64,000 nt of DNA, taken from positions 2,156,659-2,220,658 of the forward strand of contig NZ_RCDC01000004.1 in the NCBI RefSeq assembly GCF_003651185.1. The letters are read 5' to 3'. The DNA is from Stenotrophomonas rhizophila (GTDB taxonomy: Bacteria; Pseudomonadota; Gammaproteobacteria; Xanthomonadales; Xanthomonadaceae). Positions 9,456 through 18,800 of this stretch are shown in pieces (positions within the stretch are counted from its first letter, which is position 1; each line of letters starts with the position of its first letter). Both the position numbers and the translations under genes were made by a program. The notes below the pieces were generated by a model. That model was not told the origin of the DNA. It ran no database searches and saw only the letters and a list, made by a program, of their open reading frames with translations.

Positions 9456-9545
9456 GGCGCTGCCGCACAGCGCTGGGAGGGTTCCACAGCGATACCCCGC
9501 AGCGATACGCTAGGGCGGCCGCCCCCCGCTGACCCCGAGTGCCGC

Positions 9546-12341
9546 TTGAGCTCTTCTCCTTCCACCGGTACCCACGGCGAACGCGATGCCGAGCGCGTCA
9601 AGCTGGCCCTGGCCGCTGGCGCGATCATCGGCACCTGGTTCTGGGATGTCGCCCAGGACAGCCTCACCGTCGACGATGCCCTCGCCCAGGCGCATGGACT
9701 GGACCCCGCGCTTGCACGCACCGGGCTGCGCCTGGAGCAGGTGGTGTCTGCCGTTCACCCTGAGGACCGCGCGGGTCTGGCGGAGGCGATCGCCGAAGCC
9801 GTGCGTCGTGGTGGTCGCTATGCCCACCAGTACCGGACCCGTGGCACCGATGGCGCCTATCGCTGGATCGAGGCCATCGGTCGGGTCGACCTGGACGCCG
9901 ATGGACATGCAATCGGGTTTCCCGGCGTGCTGATCGACATCGATGAACGCAGGCGGGTGGAGGCGGAGCGTGACCAGGCGCAGACCCTGCTGCGTTCGTT
10001 CGTGGAGGCCGCACCGGGTGTGGTGTACGCCAAGGACCGCCAGGGCCGGATCCTGATGGGCAACCGCGGCACCACGGAACTCATCGGCATGCCGCCCGAG
10101 GCCTACGTGGGGCGCACCGATGCCGAGCTGCTCAGCGACCCCGTCCAGGCCGCCATGGTCATGGCCACCGACGAACGGGTCATGGCCAGCGGACAGACCG
10201 AGCAGCTCGAAGAAGAAGTGAGCTTTCCCGATGGCCGGCGCGCCTACTGGCTGTCCACCAAATCGCCGTTGCGTGATGCCGACGGTACCGTGGTGGGCGT
10301 GGTGGGCACCTCGCTGGACATCACCGATCGCAAAGCCGCCGAAGCCCGCCACGTTGAAGTGGAGGAGCGCTATCGGCTGGCGGCCCATGCCACCAATGAT
10401 GCGATCTGGGACTGGCGCATCTCCGATGGCCACGTCATCTGGAACGAAGCGCTGACGGCCCTGTTCGGCCATGCGCTGAGCGAGACCAGTGCGCAGTGGT
10501 GGCTGGACCATATCCATCCTGATGACCGCGCGCGCGTGGATACGGACATCCATGCCGTGATCGAAGGCGGTGGCACGACCTGGAACAACGAATACCGGTT
10601 CCGCCGCGCCGATGGCAGCTACGCCGCCGTGCTCGACCGCGGCACCGTGCTGCGTGGCGGGATAGGCGAACCGCTGCGGATGATCGGCGCGATGCTGGAC
10701 CTGACGGTCCGGCAGGAAGCCGAAGCAGCGCTCGCCAAGAGCGAAGAACGCCTGCGTTTGGCCACGGAGGCCGGCGATATGGGCTTCTGGGATGTCGATC
10801 TGGTGCGCGATTCACTGATCTGGCCGGCACGGACCAAGGCGATGTTCGGGATCTCGCCCGAGGTCGCGGTGTCGATGCGCGACTTCTACGATGGCATCCA
10901 CCCCGAGGATCGGCTGGCCACCACCACGGCCTTCGCCGCTGCGGCCGATCCAGCTCAACGCGCCCTCTACGACGTGGAGTACCGCACCGTTGGCAAGGAA
11001 GACGGTCTCGTGCGCTGGGTGGCGGCCAAGGGGCGCGGTCATTTCGAAGGGGACCGCTGCGTGCGCGTGGTGGGCGTGGCGATCGAGATCACTGCGCGCA
11101 AGCTGGCCGACGCGCGTCTGCAGGAATTGAACGAACATCTGGAAAGCCGCGTTCTCGACGAGGTGGCTGAGCGCACCCGCGTGGAGGATGCCCTTCGGCA
11201 GAGCCAGAAAATGGAGGCAGTGGGGCAGCTCACTGGCGGCATCGCGCACGACTTCAACAACATGCTCGCCACGGTGATCGGCCCGCTGGATCTGCTGGCG
11301 ATGCGCATGGGCGACAGCGATCCGCGCGCCAAGCGCTACATCGACATGGCCATCGACGGCGCCACCCGGGCGGCCCAGCTCACCCAGCGATTGCTCGCGT
11401 TCTCGCGGCAGCAGCCCTTGCAGCCGGTGCCATTGGATGTGAACCACTTGATCGCCGGCATGTCGGATCTGCTCGTGCATTCGCTGGGCAGCAGCATCCG
11501 CTTGGAGACGGTGTTGGCCGCGCAGGTGTGGTGCACCTTCGCCGATGCCAACCAGCTGGAGAACGTGATCCTCAATCTGGCCGTCAATGCACGTGACGCG
11601 CTCCCCGGCGGGGGACGCCTCATTGTGGAGACCGCCAACTGCACGATCACCGCAGATCACCGGACGGCGGCGGAAGACGTTCCCGACGGCGAGTATGTCC
11701 GGATCACCGTGGCCGACAACGGCAGCGGCATGCCGCCGGAGGTGATCGCCAAAGCATTCGATCCGTTCTTCACCACGAAGAAGGTGGGGCAAGGCACGGG
11801 ACTGGGACTGTCGCAGGTGTATGGCTTCGTCAAACAGTCGGCCGGTCACGTGAAGATCCGCTCTGCCGTCGGGCAGGGAACAACGGTGACCCTGTATCTG
11901 CCGCGCCTCATTGCGGACATCGCCGCCGCGCCTTCGCCGGCAACCAGCGGTACCGCTCCGCTGAGCGGGGGCCGCGAACGTGTGCTGATCGTGGAAGACG
12001 AGCCCGGCGTCCGCCAGTTCTCCATCGATGCGTTGAGCGAGCTGGGCTACGCGGTGCTCGCCGCCGACGGTGCCGCCACCGCGCTTGCCCTGCTCGACAG
12101 CCATCCCGACATCGCGCTGCTGTTCACCGATGTGGTGATGCCCGAGGTCAACGGGCGGCAGCTGGCCGATGCGGCCCTGAAGCGGCGCCCGGATCTGAAA
12201 GTGCTGTTCACCACCGGCTACAGCCGCAATGCACTGGAGCACGACGGCGTACTGGACCCCAGCGTCCACCTGATCGGCAAGCCGTTCACGCTGGAGGAGC
12301 TGGCCCTGCGGGTGCGCGCGGTGCTTGCCGAGGTACGCTGA
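9546..12341 (+). CDS. Soluble hybrid sensor histidine kinase with four PAS domains and a receiver
   Basis: This 931-residue cytoplasmic kinase has four PAS modules at roughly 20-135, 140-265, 275-395 and 400-525, each with PAS/PAC text such as HPEDRAGLAEAI or GVVGTSLDITDRKAAE. A HisKA motif with His568 (GGIAHDFNNML) follows, then a HATPase_c domain with N box NLAVNARDALPGGG and G boxes DNGSGMPPE and GQGTGLGLSQVYGF. A C-terminal receiver carries phospho-acceptor Asp862 (LFTDVVMPEVNG) and a KP pair (IGKPF). No membrane segment is visible, so it senses intracellular cues. A TTG at 9546 is the likely start because no ATG or GTG occurs before the first PAS domain. No partner regulator is adjacent. 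Confidence 0.9.
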   Translation: MSSSPSTGTHGERDAERVKLALAAGAIIGTWFWDVAQDSLTVDDALAQAHGLDPALARTGLRLEQVVSAVHPEDRAGLAEAIAEAVRRGGRYAHQYRTRGTDGAYRWIEAIGRVDLDADGHAIGFPGVLIDIDERRRVEAERDQAQTLLRSFVEAAPGVVYAKDRQGRILMGNRGTTELIGMPPEAYVGRTDAELLSDPVQAAMVMATDERVMASGQTEQLEEEVSFPDGRRAYWLSTKSPLRDADGTVVGVVGTSLDITDRKAAEARHVEVEERYRLAAHATNDAIWDWRISDGHVIWNEALTALFGHALSETSAQWWLDHIHPDDRARVDTDIHAVIEGGGTTWNNEYRFRRADGSYAAVLDRGTVLRGGIGEPLRMIGAMLDLTVRQEAEAALAKSEERLRLATEAGDMGFWDVDLVRDSLIWPARTKAMFGISPEVAVSMRDFYDGIHPEDRLATTTAFAAAADPAQRALYDVEYRTVGKEDGLVRWVAAKGRGHFEGDRCVRVVGVAIEITARKLADARLQELNEHLESRVLDEVAERTRVEDALRQSQKMEAVGQLTGGIAHDFNNMLATVIGPLDLLAMRMGDSDPRAKRYIDMAIDGATRAAQLTQRLLAFSRQQPLQPVPLDVNHLIAGMSDLLVHSLGSSIRLETVLAAQVWCTFADANQLENVILNLAVNARDALPGGGRLIVETANCTITADHRTAAEDVPDGEYVRITVADNGSGMPPEVIAKAFDPFFTTKKVGQGTGLGLSQVYGFVKQSAGHVKIRSAVGQGTTVTLYLPRLIADIAAAPSPATSGTAPLSGGRERVLIVEDEPGVRQFSIDALSELGYAVLAADGAATALALLDSHPDIALLFTDVVMPEVNGRQLADAALKRRPDLKVLFTTGYSRNALEHDGVLDPSVHLIGKPFTLEELALRVRAVLAEVR

Positions 12342-12363
12342 TGGATGGGGTAGTGCACGCCCT

Positions 12364-12380
12364 TGATCCGGCACGGATCA
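12364..12380. terminator. Hairpin after the histidine kinase
   Basis: TGATCCG-GCA-CGGATCA forms a perfect seven-base-pair stem 23 bases after the kinase stop codon. No T-tract follows, so it may mark a processed or Rho-dependent 3' end. Confidence 0.4.
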
Positions 12381-12409
12381 GGCAGCCTGCTGGCGCCTGC
12401 TTACCTGTG

Positions 12410-12478
12410 CTCTCCCCGACCGCTGTCCTGGCACAGGCCAGCGACCATGACGCGGTAAACCAGGTCATGCAGAAACAT
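12410..12478 (+). pseudogene. Remnant of an NTF2-like exported protein gene
   Basis: The 23 codons here read LSPTAVLAQ then ASDHDAVNQVMQKH. They align without gaps to LLPTSAMAQ-STDREAVDKVMQTF of the intact protein encoded at 15295: 11 of 23 residues are identical and most others conservative, spanning the end of the signal peptide and the start of the mature chain. At the DNA level GTCATGCAG and several flanking codons are also shared. No initiation context and no continuation of the homology are visible, so this is a decayed, truncated paralogue. Confidence 0.55.
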
Positions 12479-12504
12479 GGAGCGGCCAACGCACGTCGCC
12501 GGCG

Positions 12505-13248
12505 TCATGAGTTTTCATCTTTCACGCTCACGTACAGCGTAGGCACGGCCTTCATGAAGTCCCCCAGTCGTCCCATCTGGATCTGCAGATCATCGGGGAT
12601 GACGTCGGCCGCAGCGTCGAGCAGTGCCTGGCAGTGCTGCTCGAACGGTGCGACCACGCGACGTCGTGGCTCGAGCATGAAGGAGTAACAGGCCTGGCTC
12701 GACCACGGCGGGGGCGCCAGCGCGTAGTGCGAGCTGCCCAAGGCAAACAACGGCGCGTGGCGCTCGTCTGACAGCGACAGCGTGACCTCGTTGAGATTCA
12801 CCTCCTCCCGGGTGTGGGTGCGCTGGATCGCCCAGGCATCGAGCGTGTTGCGGCCCGGCACCGGGCCCACGGTGCCGTCCACGGCGCCCGCCAGCAGGGA
12901 CAGCGCGGCATCCACGCTCACACCGTAGTGATCCAGCATGTGAGGTTCCAGCGCCATCCACAGCTGTATCGCGCCGGCCACCGGACCATACGCGTGCAGG
13001 ATGTCTGCAGGTGCCAACGCCGGCAGCAGCGTGGACTGCACCAGGTGCGCGAGTTCCTCCACGCTGCGTGTGGCGCTGCTGACGGTCAGGAACAGATACG
13101 GCGCCATCCCCGCCCGCTCGGGCTCCAGCATGGGCACGGCCGGCTCCCCCTCGACCGCATTGCCACGCGCGCACGAGGGCAACAATGCGGCGCCCGCAAG
13201 CGCGGCCAACAGCAGGCGCCGCCGCGCCAGAAAATAAGTGTCATCCAT
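12505..13248 (-). CDS. Exported hypothetical protein
   Basis: The 247-residue product begins MDDTYFLARRRLLLAALAGA, a basic n-region with three Arg followed by a hydrophobic core ending LLPSC, which resembles a Tat-type or lipoprotein signal (the LPSC box is imperfect). The mature part is about 220 residues with no domain I recognise; segments such as SMAPYLF-like and VNLNEVTLSLSDERHAPLF suggest a globular periplasmic protein. A GTG five codons upstream is an alternative start. It is divergent from the AraC-type regulator at 13317 and may be its target. Function unknown. Confidence 0.65.
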   Translation of the reverse strand: MDDTYFLARRRLLLAALAGAALLPSCARGNAVEGEPAVPMLEPERAGMAPYLFLTVSSATRSVEELAHLVQSTLLPALAPADILHAYGPVAGAIQLWMALEPHMLDHYGVSVDAALSLLAGAVDGTVGPVPGRNTLDAWAIQRTHTREEVNLNEVTLSLSDERHAPLFALGSSHYALAPPPWSSQACYSFMLEPRRRVVAPFEQHCQALLDAAADVIPDDLQIQMGRLGDFMKAVPTLYVSVKDENS

Positions 13249-13316
13249 CTGCAAAGAATACACAGGGGTAAAAGCGACCCGCTTGACGGGCCGCGTATTT
13301 TCTCAATACTGCGCCA

Positions 13317-14333
13317 ATGCTCAGCCAACACTTTCTCTTCTTCTTCGCCATGCTGGGCGCCTTCAATGGCATCGTCGCGGCCTCGGTACTGTGGTGGCGC
13401 GCGAAGGGCGAGCCCACCCAGCGTTGGCTGTCGCTGCTGATCCTGATGGTGGGTGTGCGAACGGGAAAGTCCGTCGCCTTCCACTTCTGGCCGGACATTC
13501 CGCTGGTCGTTCTCCAGCTGGGGCTGACCGCCTGTTTCCTGATCGGCCCCTGCCTCTACTTTCTGGTGCGCTCCAGCCAACGCGACGCTGCCGGAACCGA
13601 TCGCGCGGGCGGGTGGCATCTGGCCGTGTTGCTGGTGCTCGCCGTGGCAGTGAATGTCCTGCTGCCCTACACCCGCAACATCGAACTGTGGCGGCACGTC
13701 ATCACGCCGGGCATCAACTATGCCTGGCTGGGCTATCTGCTGCTCACCACCGTGCAGGTGTATCGCCACCGTGCACGGCTTCGGTCCTCGCCGTCCGCCA
13801 CGCTTCTGCTGGGGGCGCTGGGGGGCATCTGGATCATCTGGATCGCGTACTACACGGCGGGATACACGTCGTACATTGTCGGCGCGCTGTCCTTCACCTT
13901 CGTTCTGGCGGTAAGCGTTCTGGTCGGGCTCCGCCTGCGCTCGGGGCGGGCAACGATCGAGCCCTATCAGGACCGTCGGATTCCCGCGTCCGACGCCGCC
14001 GTTCAACTCCAGGCCCTGGCCGAGCTGATGGCGCGCGAGCGGTTGCATCTGGACCCCGCCCTGACCCTGCCCCGCCTCGCCCGCCGGCTTGGCATGCCCC
14101 AGACCCGGCTGTCGCAGCTGCTCAACGACAACAACCAGACCTCGTTCAAGCAGTACCTGACCCAGCTGCGGGTGGTCGAAGCCAAGGCGATCCTGCAGCA
14201 GCAGCCTCCCAAGCCGCTGGATATCGTGGCGCAGGAAGCGGGCTTCCAGTCCATGTCGACCTTCTACAGCGCGTTCAAGAAGTGCGAGGGCGTCACCCCG
14301 GCGGCCTACCGCACGGCCGCCACACACTCCTAG
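13317..14333 (+). CDS. Membrane-anchored AraC-family transcriptional regulator
   Basis: This 338-residue protein has an N-terminal half of about six or seven hydrophobic spans (FLFFFAMLGAFNGIVAASVLWW, LAVLLVLAVAVNVLLPY, LLLGALGGIWIIWIAYYTAG and others). A C-terminal AraC DNA-binding domain follows at about residues 235-335: two helix-turn-helix units include LARRLGMPQTRLSQLLND and IVAQEAGFQSMSTFYSAFKKCEGVTPAAYR. A membrane-embedded sensor fused to AraC is an established architecture in which signal perception at the membrane controls nearby genes. Likely targets are the divergent exported protein or the downstream PfpI/NTF2-like pair (inference). Confidence 0.9.
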   Translation: MLSQHFLFFFAMLGAFNGIVAASVLWWRAKGEPTQRWLSLLILMVGVRTGKSVAFHFWPDIPLVVLQLGLTACFLIGPCLYFLVRSSQRDAAGTDRAGGWHLAVLLVLAVAVNVLLPYTRNIELWRHVITPGINYAWLGYLLLTTVQVYRHRARLRSSPSATLLLGALGGIWIIWIAYYTAGYTSYIVGALSFTFVLAVSVLVGLRLRSGRATIEPYQDRRIPASDAAVQLQALAELMARERLHLDPALTLPRLARRLGMPQTRLSQLLNDNNQTSFKQYLTQLRVVEAKAILQQQPPKPLDIVAQEAGFQSMSTFYSAFKKCEGVTPAAYRTAATHS

Positions 14334-14423
14334 AATCGATTTCCGCACTCCGGAAAGACACTGCACGACATTGATTTGAAAGAGATTGGATAGGGTGCTG
14401 GCTCCTTCCTGCGAGTCAGCGCC

Positions 14424-15269
14424 ATGCAGTCGTTACGTACCCTCGCCACCTTCGTATTGCTCCTGCTCAGTGTCTGGCTGGGCGGCACCTGCACCACCGA
14501 CGCGGCGCCGCGGACCACCGTCCCCGCGGCCATGGGACAGCCCGCCAGCGGCCAGCAGGACCGCATCCTGTTCATCCTCGCCAGCGCCAAGGTGCATGGA
14601 ACTTCCACGCTCCCGGCCAGCGTCAGTTTTGGCGAGGTGGTGCATGCCTGGGATGTCTTCCATGCCGCCGGCTACGCGGTGGACTTCGTGTCACCCGATG
14701 GCGGCGCCGTACCCATTCTGGATGACTACGTCAGCGACGACGTGGCGCACCGCCTGGACGATGCCCGGATCATGCGCGGACTGCGCGGCACCGTCACCCC
14801 GGCACAGATCGATCCCACGCAGTACCGGGCGGTGTACTACGTGGGCGGCAGCAATGCCATGTACGGGGTCGCCGAGAACGTGGCGCTGCAGCGCATTGCC
14901 ATGCGGGTCTACGAGGGCAACGGCGGGGTGATCTCGGCGGTCTGCCACGGCACGGCCGGCATCGTGAATCTCCAGCTTGCCGGCGGCCAGTACCTGGTCT
15001 CGGGCAAGCGCATCAGCGGCTACCCCGAAGAGCACGAACGCCAGGATGCGCCCTACTTCAACCAGTTCCCGTTCTTGATCCGCCAGACCGTCGTGTCCCG
15101 CGGCGGTGCCTTCCGGACGGTGGAAAGCGATGACCCGCATGTCGAAGTCGATGGCCGGCTGGTGACCGGGCAGAACTACGCCTCTGCCACGCCGGTGGCG
15201 CAGGCCGTGGTCGAGGCGCTTCGCATCCACACCGTGCAGGCGTCCAACCAGGCAGCCGCTCAACCCTGA
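14424..15269 (+). CDS. Exported DJ-1/PfpI-family protein
   Basis: This 281-residue protein has a signal peptide (LATFVLLLLSVWLGGTC, possibly a lipoprotein signal) and then a class I glutamine-amidotransferase-like fold. The nucleophile elbow VISAVCHGTAGIVNL carries the conserved Cys and following His, and FHAAGYAVDFVSPDGG is typical of Hsp31/DJ-1-like members. Related proteins act as glyoxalases, chaperones or amidases; which applies here is not clear. The next gene starts 25 bases after its stop, so the two are probably one operon. Confidence 0.85.
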   Translation: MQSLRTLATFVLLLLSVWLGGTCTTDAAPRTTVPAAMGQPASGQQDRILFILASAKVHGTSTLPASVSFGEVVHAWDVFHAAGYAVDFVSPDGGAVPILDDYVSDDVAHRLDDARIMRGLRGTVTPAQIDPTQYRAVYYVGGSNAMYGVAENVALQRIAMRVYEGNGGVISAVCHGTAGIVNLQLAGGQYLVSGKRISGYPEEHERQDAPYFNQFPFLIRQTVVSRGGAFRTVESDDPHVEVDGRLVTGQNYASATPVAQAVVEALRIHTVQASNQAAAQP

Positions 15270-15294
15270 TCTCCCACACCCCTGAGGAAACACC

Positions 15295-15741
15295 ATGAAA
15301 GTATCGATTCGATCCGTCGGCCTTGCCGCCAGCCTGTTCCTGCTGCTCCCCACCTCGGCCATGGCGCAGAGCACCGATCGTGAGGCGGTGGACAAGGTCA
15401 TGCAGACCTTCATGCGCGCCTACATCACTGCCGACAATACGTTGGCCAAGGACGTCTTCCGGGCAGACGGGGTGATGATCGGCTACTCCGAAGCCCGTGG
15501 CAGCGCGCTGCAGATGCGGACCGGGGAACAGTTCGCCGAAGGCTTCAACGGCACGCCGGCGGCCAACGAGGCCCAGCGCAAGCGCCGCTATGAAATCGTG
15601 GACATGGCCACCAACCTGGCGGCCGTCCGCGTGATGCTGGATTACCCCGGCTGGGACGGCGTGGACTACGTGGTTCTGCTCAAGACCGATGGCCAGTGGA
15701 AGATCATGAGCAAGTCCTGGACCGGCCAGATCAAGCCCTGA
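15295..15741 (+). CDS. Exported NTF2-like (lumazine-binding-like) protein
   Basis: The 148-residue product has a clean signal peptide MKVSIRSVGLAASLFLLLPT ending SAMA-Q. The mature domain of about 123 residues has the cone-like NTF2 pattern: DREAVDKVMQTFMRAYITADNTLAKDVFRADGVM at the N-terminus and DYVVLLKTDGQWKIMSKSW at the C-terminus, as in the Lumazine_bd_2/SnoaL-like group. GAGGAAACACC precedes the ATG. It probably binds a small ligand in the periplasm. A degenerate second copy of its N-terminus lies at 12410-12478. Confidence 0.85.
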   Translation: MKVSIRSVGLAASLFLLLPTSAMAQSTDREAVDKVMQTFMRAYITADNTLAKDVFRADGVMIGYSEARGSALQMRTGEQFAEGFNGTPAANEAQRKRRYEIVDMATNLAAVRVMLDYPGWDGVDYVVLLKTDGQWKIMSKSWTGQIKP

Positions 15742-15765
15742 GCTGGAATGCGCGAACCTGACGCC

Positions 15766-15796
15766 CATCGCTTCCGGGTGTGGACCGGAAGCGATG
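15766..15796. terminator. Bidirectional hairpin between convergent genes
   Basis: CATCGCTTCCGG-N7-CCGGAAGCGATG is a perfect 12-bp inverted repeat. It lies between the NTF2-like gene (+) and the autotransporter gene (-), whose stop codons flank it. There is no T-run on either side, but its position and length fit a shared transcription end. Confidence 0.6.
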
Positions 15797-15810
15797 AAGC
15801 GTCCGAAGCA

Positions 15811-18800
15811 TCAGCGCTCGCCGCGCACCCCAGCCAGTGGATCGCCACAACGCGAGGTGGCGTCGCGATGACGCTGTTGCGCGCACTCACGCGCCCCCCT
15901 GCCATCGGCATCCACCTGCGACACTCCGCCGCCGCCCTGCCCGCCAAACCGCACCTGCACGCCGATGCTGTTGCTGCGCAGGCTGTTGCGACCCTGCTCG
16001 TGACCGAGCAGCAGCGAGAACATCCAGCCGCTGTCCAGCTGCAGGTCCACGCCAGCCCCGATGGACAAGGCATCGTCGTTGTAGCTGCGCATCGCCAGGA
16101 CGTAATCGCTCGCGTTCGGGCGCTGCACATAGTTCATCGTGGCGTCGCTGCGGTTCTCCAGCGCCTTGCGATACTCCACGTTCCAATGCGGACGCCAGCT
16201 GACGCGCTCGCCCTGGAAGGCATGGTTGCCCTCGATGCCCAGCGCGACACTGCTGTTGTCGATGTCCTGACGACCGTAGGTCAGATCGAATGCATCCAGA
16301 CCATGCTCGCGATAGCCATCCAGTCTCGCGCGGTGCCCATCGTAGCGGCCATAGCTGGTCAGCGTGGTGCCGCGGGCACTGCGATGCTCGTAACCAAAGG
16401 TAAGTGAGCCGAACCACTGGTCACCCTTGCGCGAGCCGTGCGCCGACGCGCCGACCACCTCATTCCAGCGATTCACATCGAAATCCAGCCGGCCGCTGGC
16501 CAGCATGCCGTCGAAGAACACGTGCTGGCCCGCGCGCCACAGGCCGTAGACGGCCAGCGAGCGCTGGTCCGCATCGGTGCTGGACGGGCTGTTGTTGAAG
16601 TCGTTGTCCTGACGCCCCCAGCTGCCGGCAAGTCCCAGCAGCACGTTCTCGCCAATGGCCCGATCCGCACCCACCGTGATGCCGCCGGTGTTGAAGTCGA
16701 ACCCGCCGCTGCCGCGCCCGGCCTTGCCGAAGGTCGCCGTACCGGCTGCCCACGCACCCCAGCCCTCGGGCAGGCGCGGAAGACCGTTGACCATGCTGTC
16801 GGCCGCTCTGTTCAGCGGTACCGAGATACCCGGCACACCAAGGCCGCCTGCGTAGGCCAGGGCGACGTTGAAGCTGGAGGCATTGCTGCCGACCCGCACC
16901 TGGCGCAGGCGGTCGCGGATGTTGCCCTGCTGCACCTGGGCAAAGCGGATGCTGGCATCGGCCTGCGCCTGCAAGGTGCCGACAACCTGCGCATCGGCGG
17001 TCGGATCAGGGCGCGCCGCCACGACCAGCCGGACCTCGATCGACGCTGCTGCGTAACTGCCGCTTGCCGCCTGTGCTGCGGTCAGCACCGCACTGCCCTC
17101 ACCCACCACGGTCACCCTGCGGCCATTGACCGTGGCGACGGCCATGTTGGAGCTGCTGAAGGTGAACGCGCCGGGGCTGGTGCTCTGCGGCAGGGCCAGC
17201 TCGAAGTCCGATTCGCCATACACCTTGCTCAGATCGTCCTGCCAGGTGATCTCCGGGGTGGCCATGCCGATGTTCACCTCCAGCTGCAGCTGCGTTGCGG
17301 CGGCACGCAATGCGTCGCCGGCCTGATTGGCGGTCAACACGCAGCGACCGGCCGATACCATCGTCACGGTGTCGCTCTGCACAGCGCACACCGAAGGGGT
17401 TGTGCTGGCAAACACAATGGGATTGCCGGAGTCACCGCCGGTGGCGGCGACACGGAAGCTGCCGCCCACGCTGTAGACGGGATCTGCCGGTGTTGCGGTG
17501 AAGCCGGTGATGGTCTGTACGGCCGCCGCCACCACGAACCGGTAACTCCGCTGACCGCTGAAGCCATTGGCGTCGGTCACCTCCACGTCGAAATCGAAGG
17601 TACCGGCGGACGTAGCTTCACCGGAGATGTCCCCGGATTCGGCGAGCAGCAGCCCTGGCGGCAGGCTGCCGGACCGCAGCGCAAAGCGGTAGGGCGCTGT
17701 CCCGCCACTGGCGGTCAGGCGCTGGCGATAGTCCTGCCCGCCATCGGCGGGCGGCAGCTGCGGCTGGTCAAGCACCAGGGTCGGCGCATCCACCACGAGG
17801 GTGTAGCTGCGGCTCGCGGTGAACGGCCCCGTGCCGATGCTGCTGTCCGTCACCAACACCGTGAAGCTGAAGGAGCCTGCTTTGTTGGGGATACCGGACA
17901 GTTCGCCGCCGGGCGACAACTGCACGCCGGCCGGCAACGCGCCACCGGAGACCGCATAAACGTAGGGACCGGTACCGCCGCTGGCCGACAGAACGTGACG
18001 GTAGGCATTGCTGGCCGTGGTCGACGCCAGCGAAGCAGGATCCAGCGCCAGCGTCGGTGCGGACACCGTGATATCTACCGCAGCTGCTGCGGAGGTGGTG
18101 TAGGCATCGCTGGCGCGGTAGGTGAAGCTGTCCGGACCTGCATAGCCCATGGCCGGCACGTACTCGATATCCATGCCGTTGACCGTCGCCGTGCCATGGC
18201 TGGGGGCGGTGACCACCGCTACAGCGGTCGGTGTACCTGTGATCGGCAGCGTGATCGTGGTTGCCGCCGCACCGTAGGCGACGGTGGCCGTGGCGGGACC
18301 GGCAACCAGGGCAGGTGCCGGCGTGACTGCATTGGAGGCCGCTGAAGCCGAACCCGTACCGGCGCCGTTGGTGGCGGTCACCGTGAAGGTGTAAGTGACA
18401 CCCGGCGTCAGGCCGTTGAAACTCAGCGGCGAGCCGCTCCCCGCGACGGTGGCACCGCCAGGCATCGCGGTGGCGATGTATCCACTGACCGGCGCGCCTC
18501 CAGCGTTGCCGGGTGCGGTGAATGTCACGCTTACCTGGCCGGCGCCGATGACCGTCGCGGTGCCGATGTCCGGCGCGGAGGGGACAACTGCATTGACCGT
18601 AAACGTTCGGGTGACCTGGGCCGCCGGCAGATAGCTGCCGTTGCCGGCCTGGTCGGCATGCAGGGTGCAGGTACCTGCACCCACGAAGGTCAGCGTGCCG
18701 CCGGTAGTGATCGTGCACACCCCGGTGGTGGACGAAGTGAACGTCGGGGTCAGTCCGGAATCCGCCGTGGCGGTCAAGGCCGGCGTTGTGCCGAAGTTCT

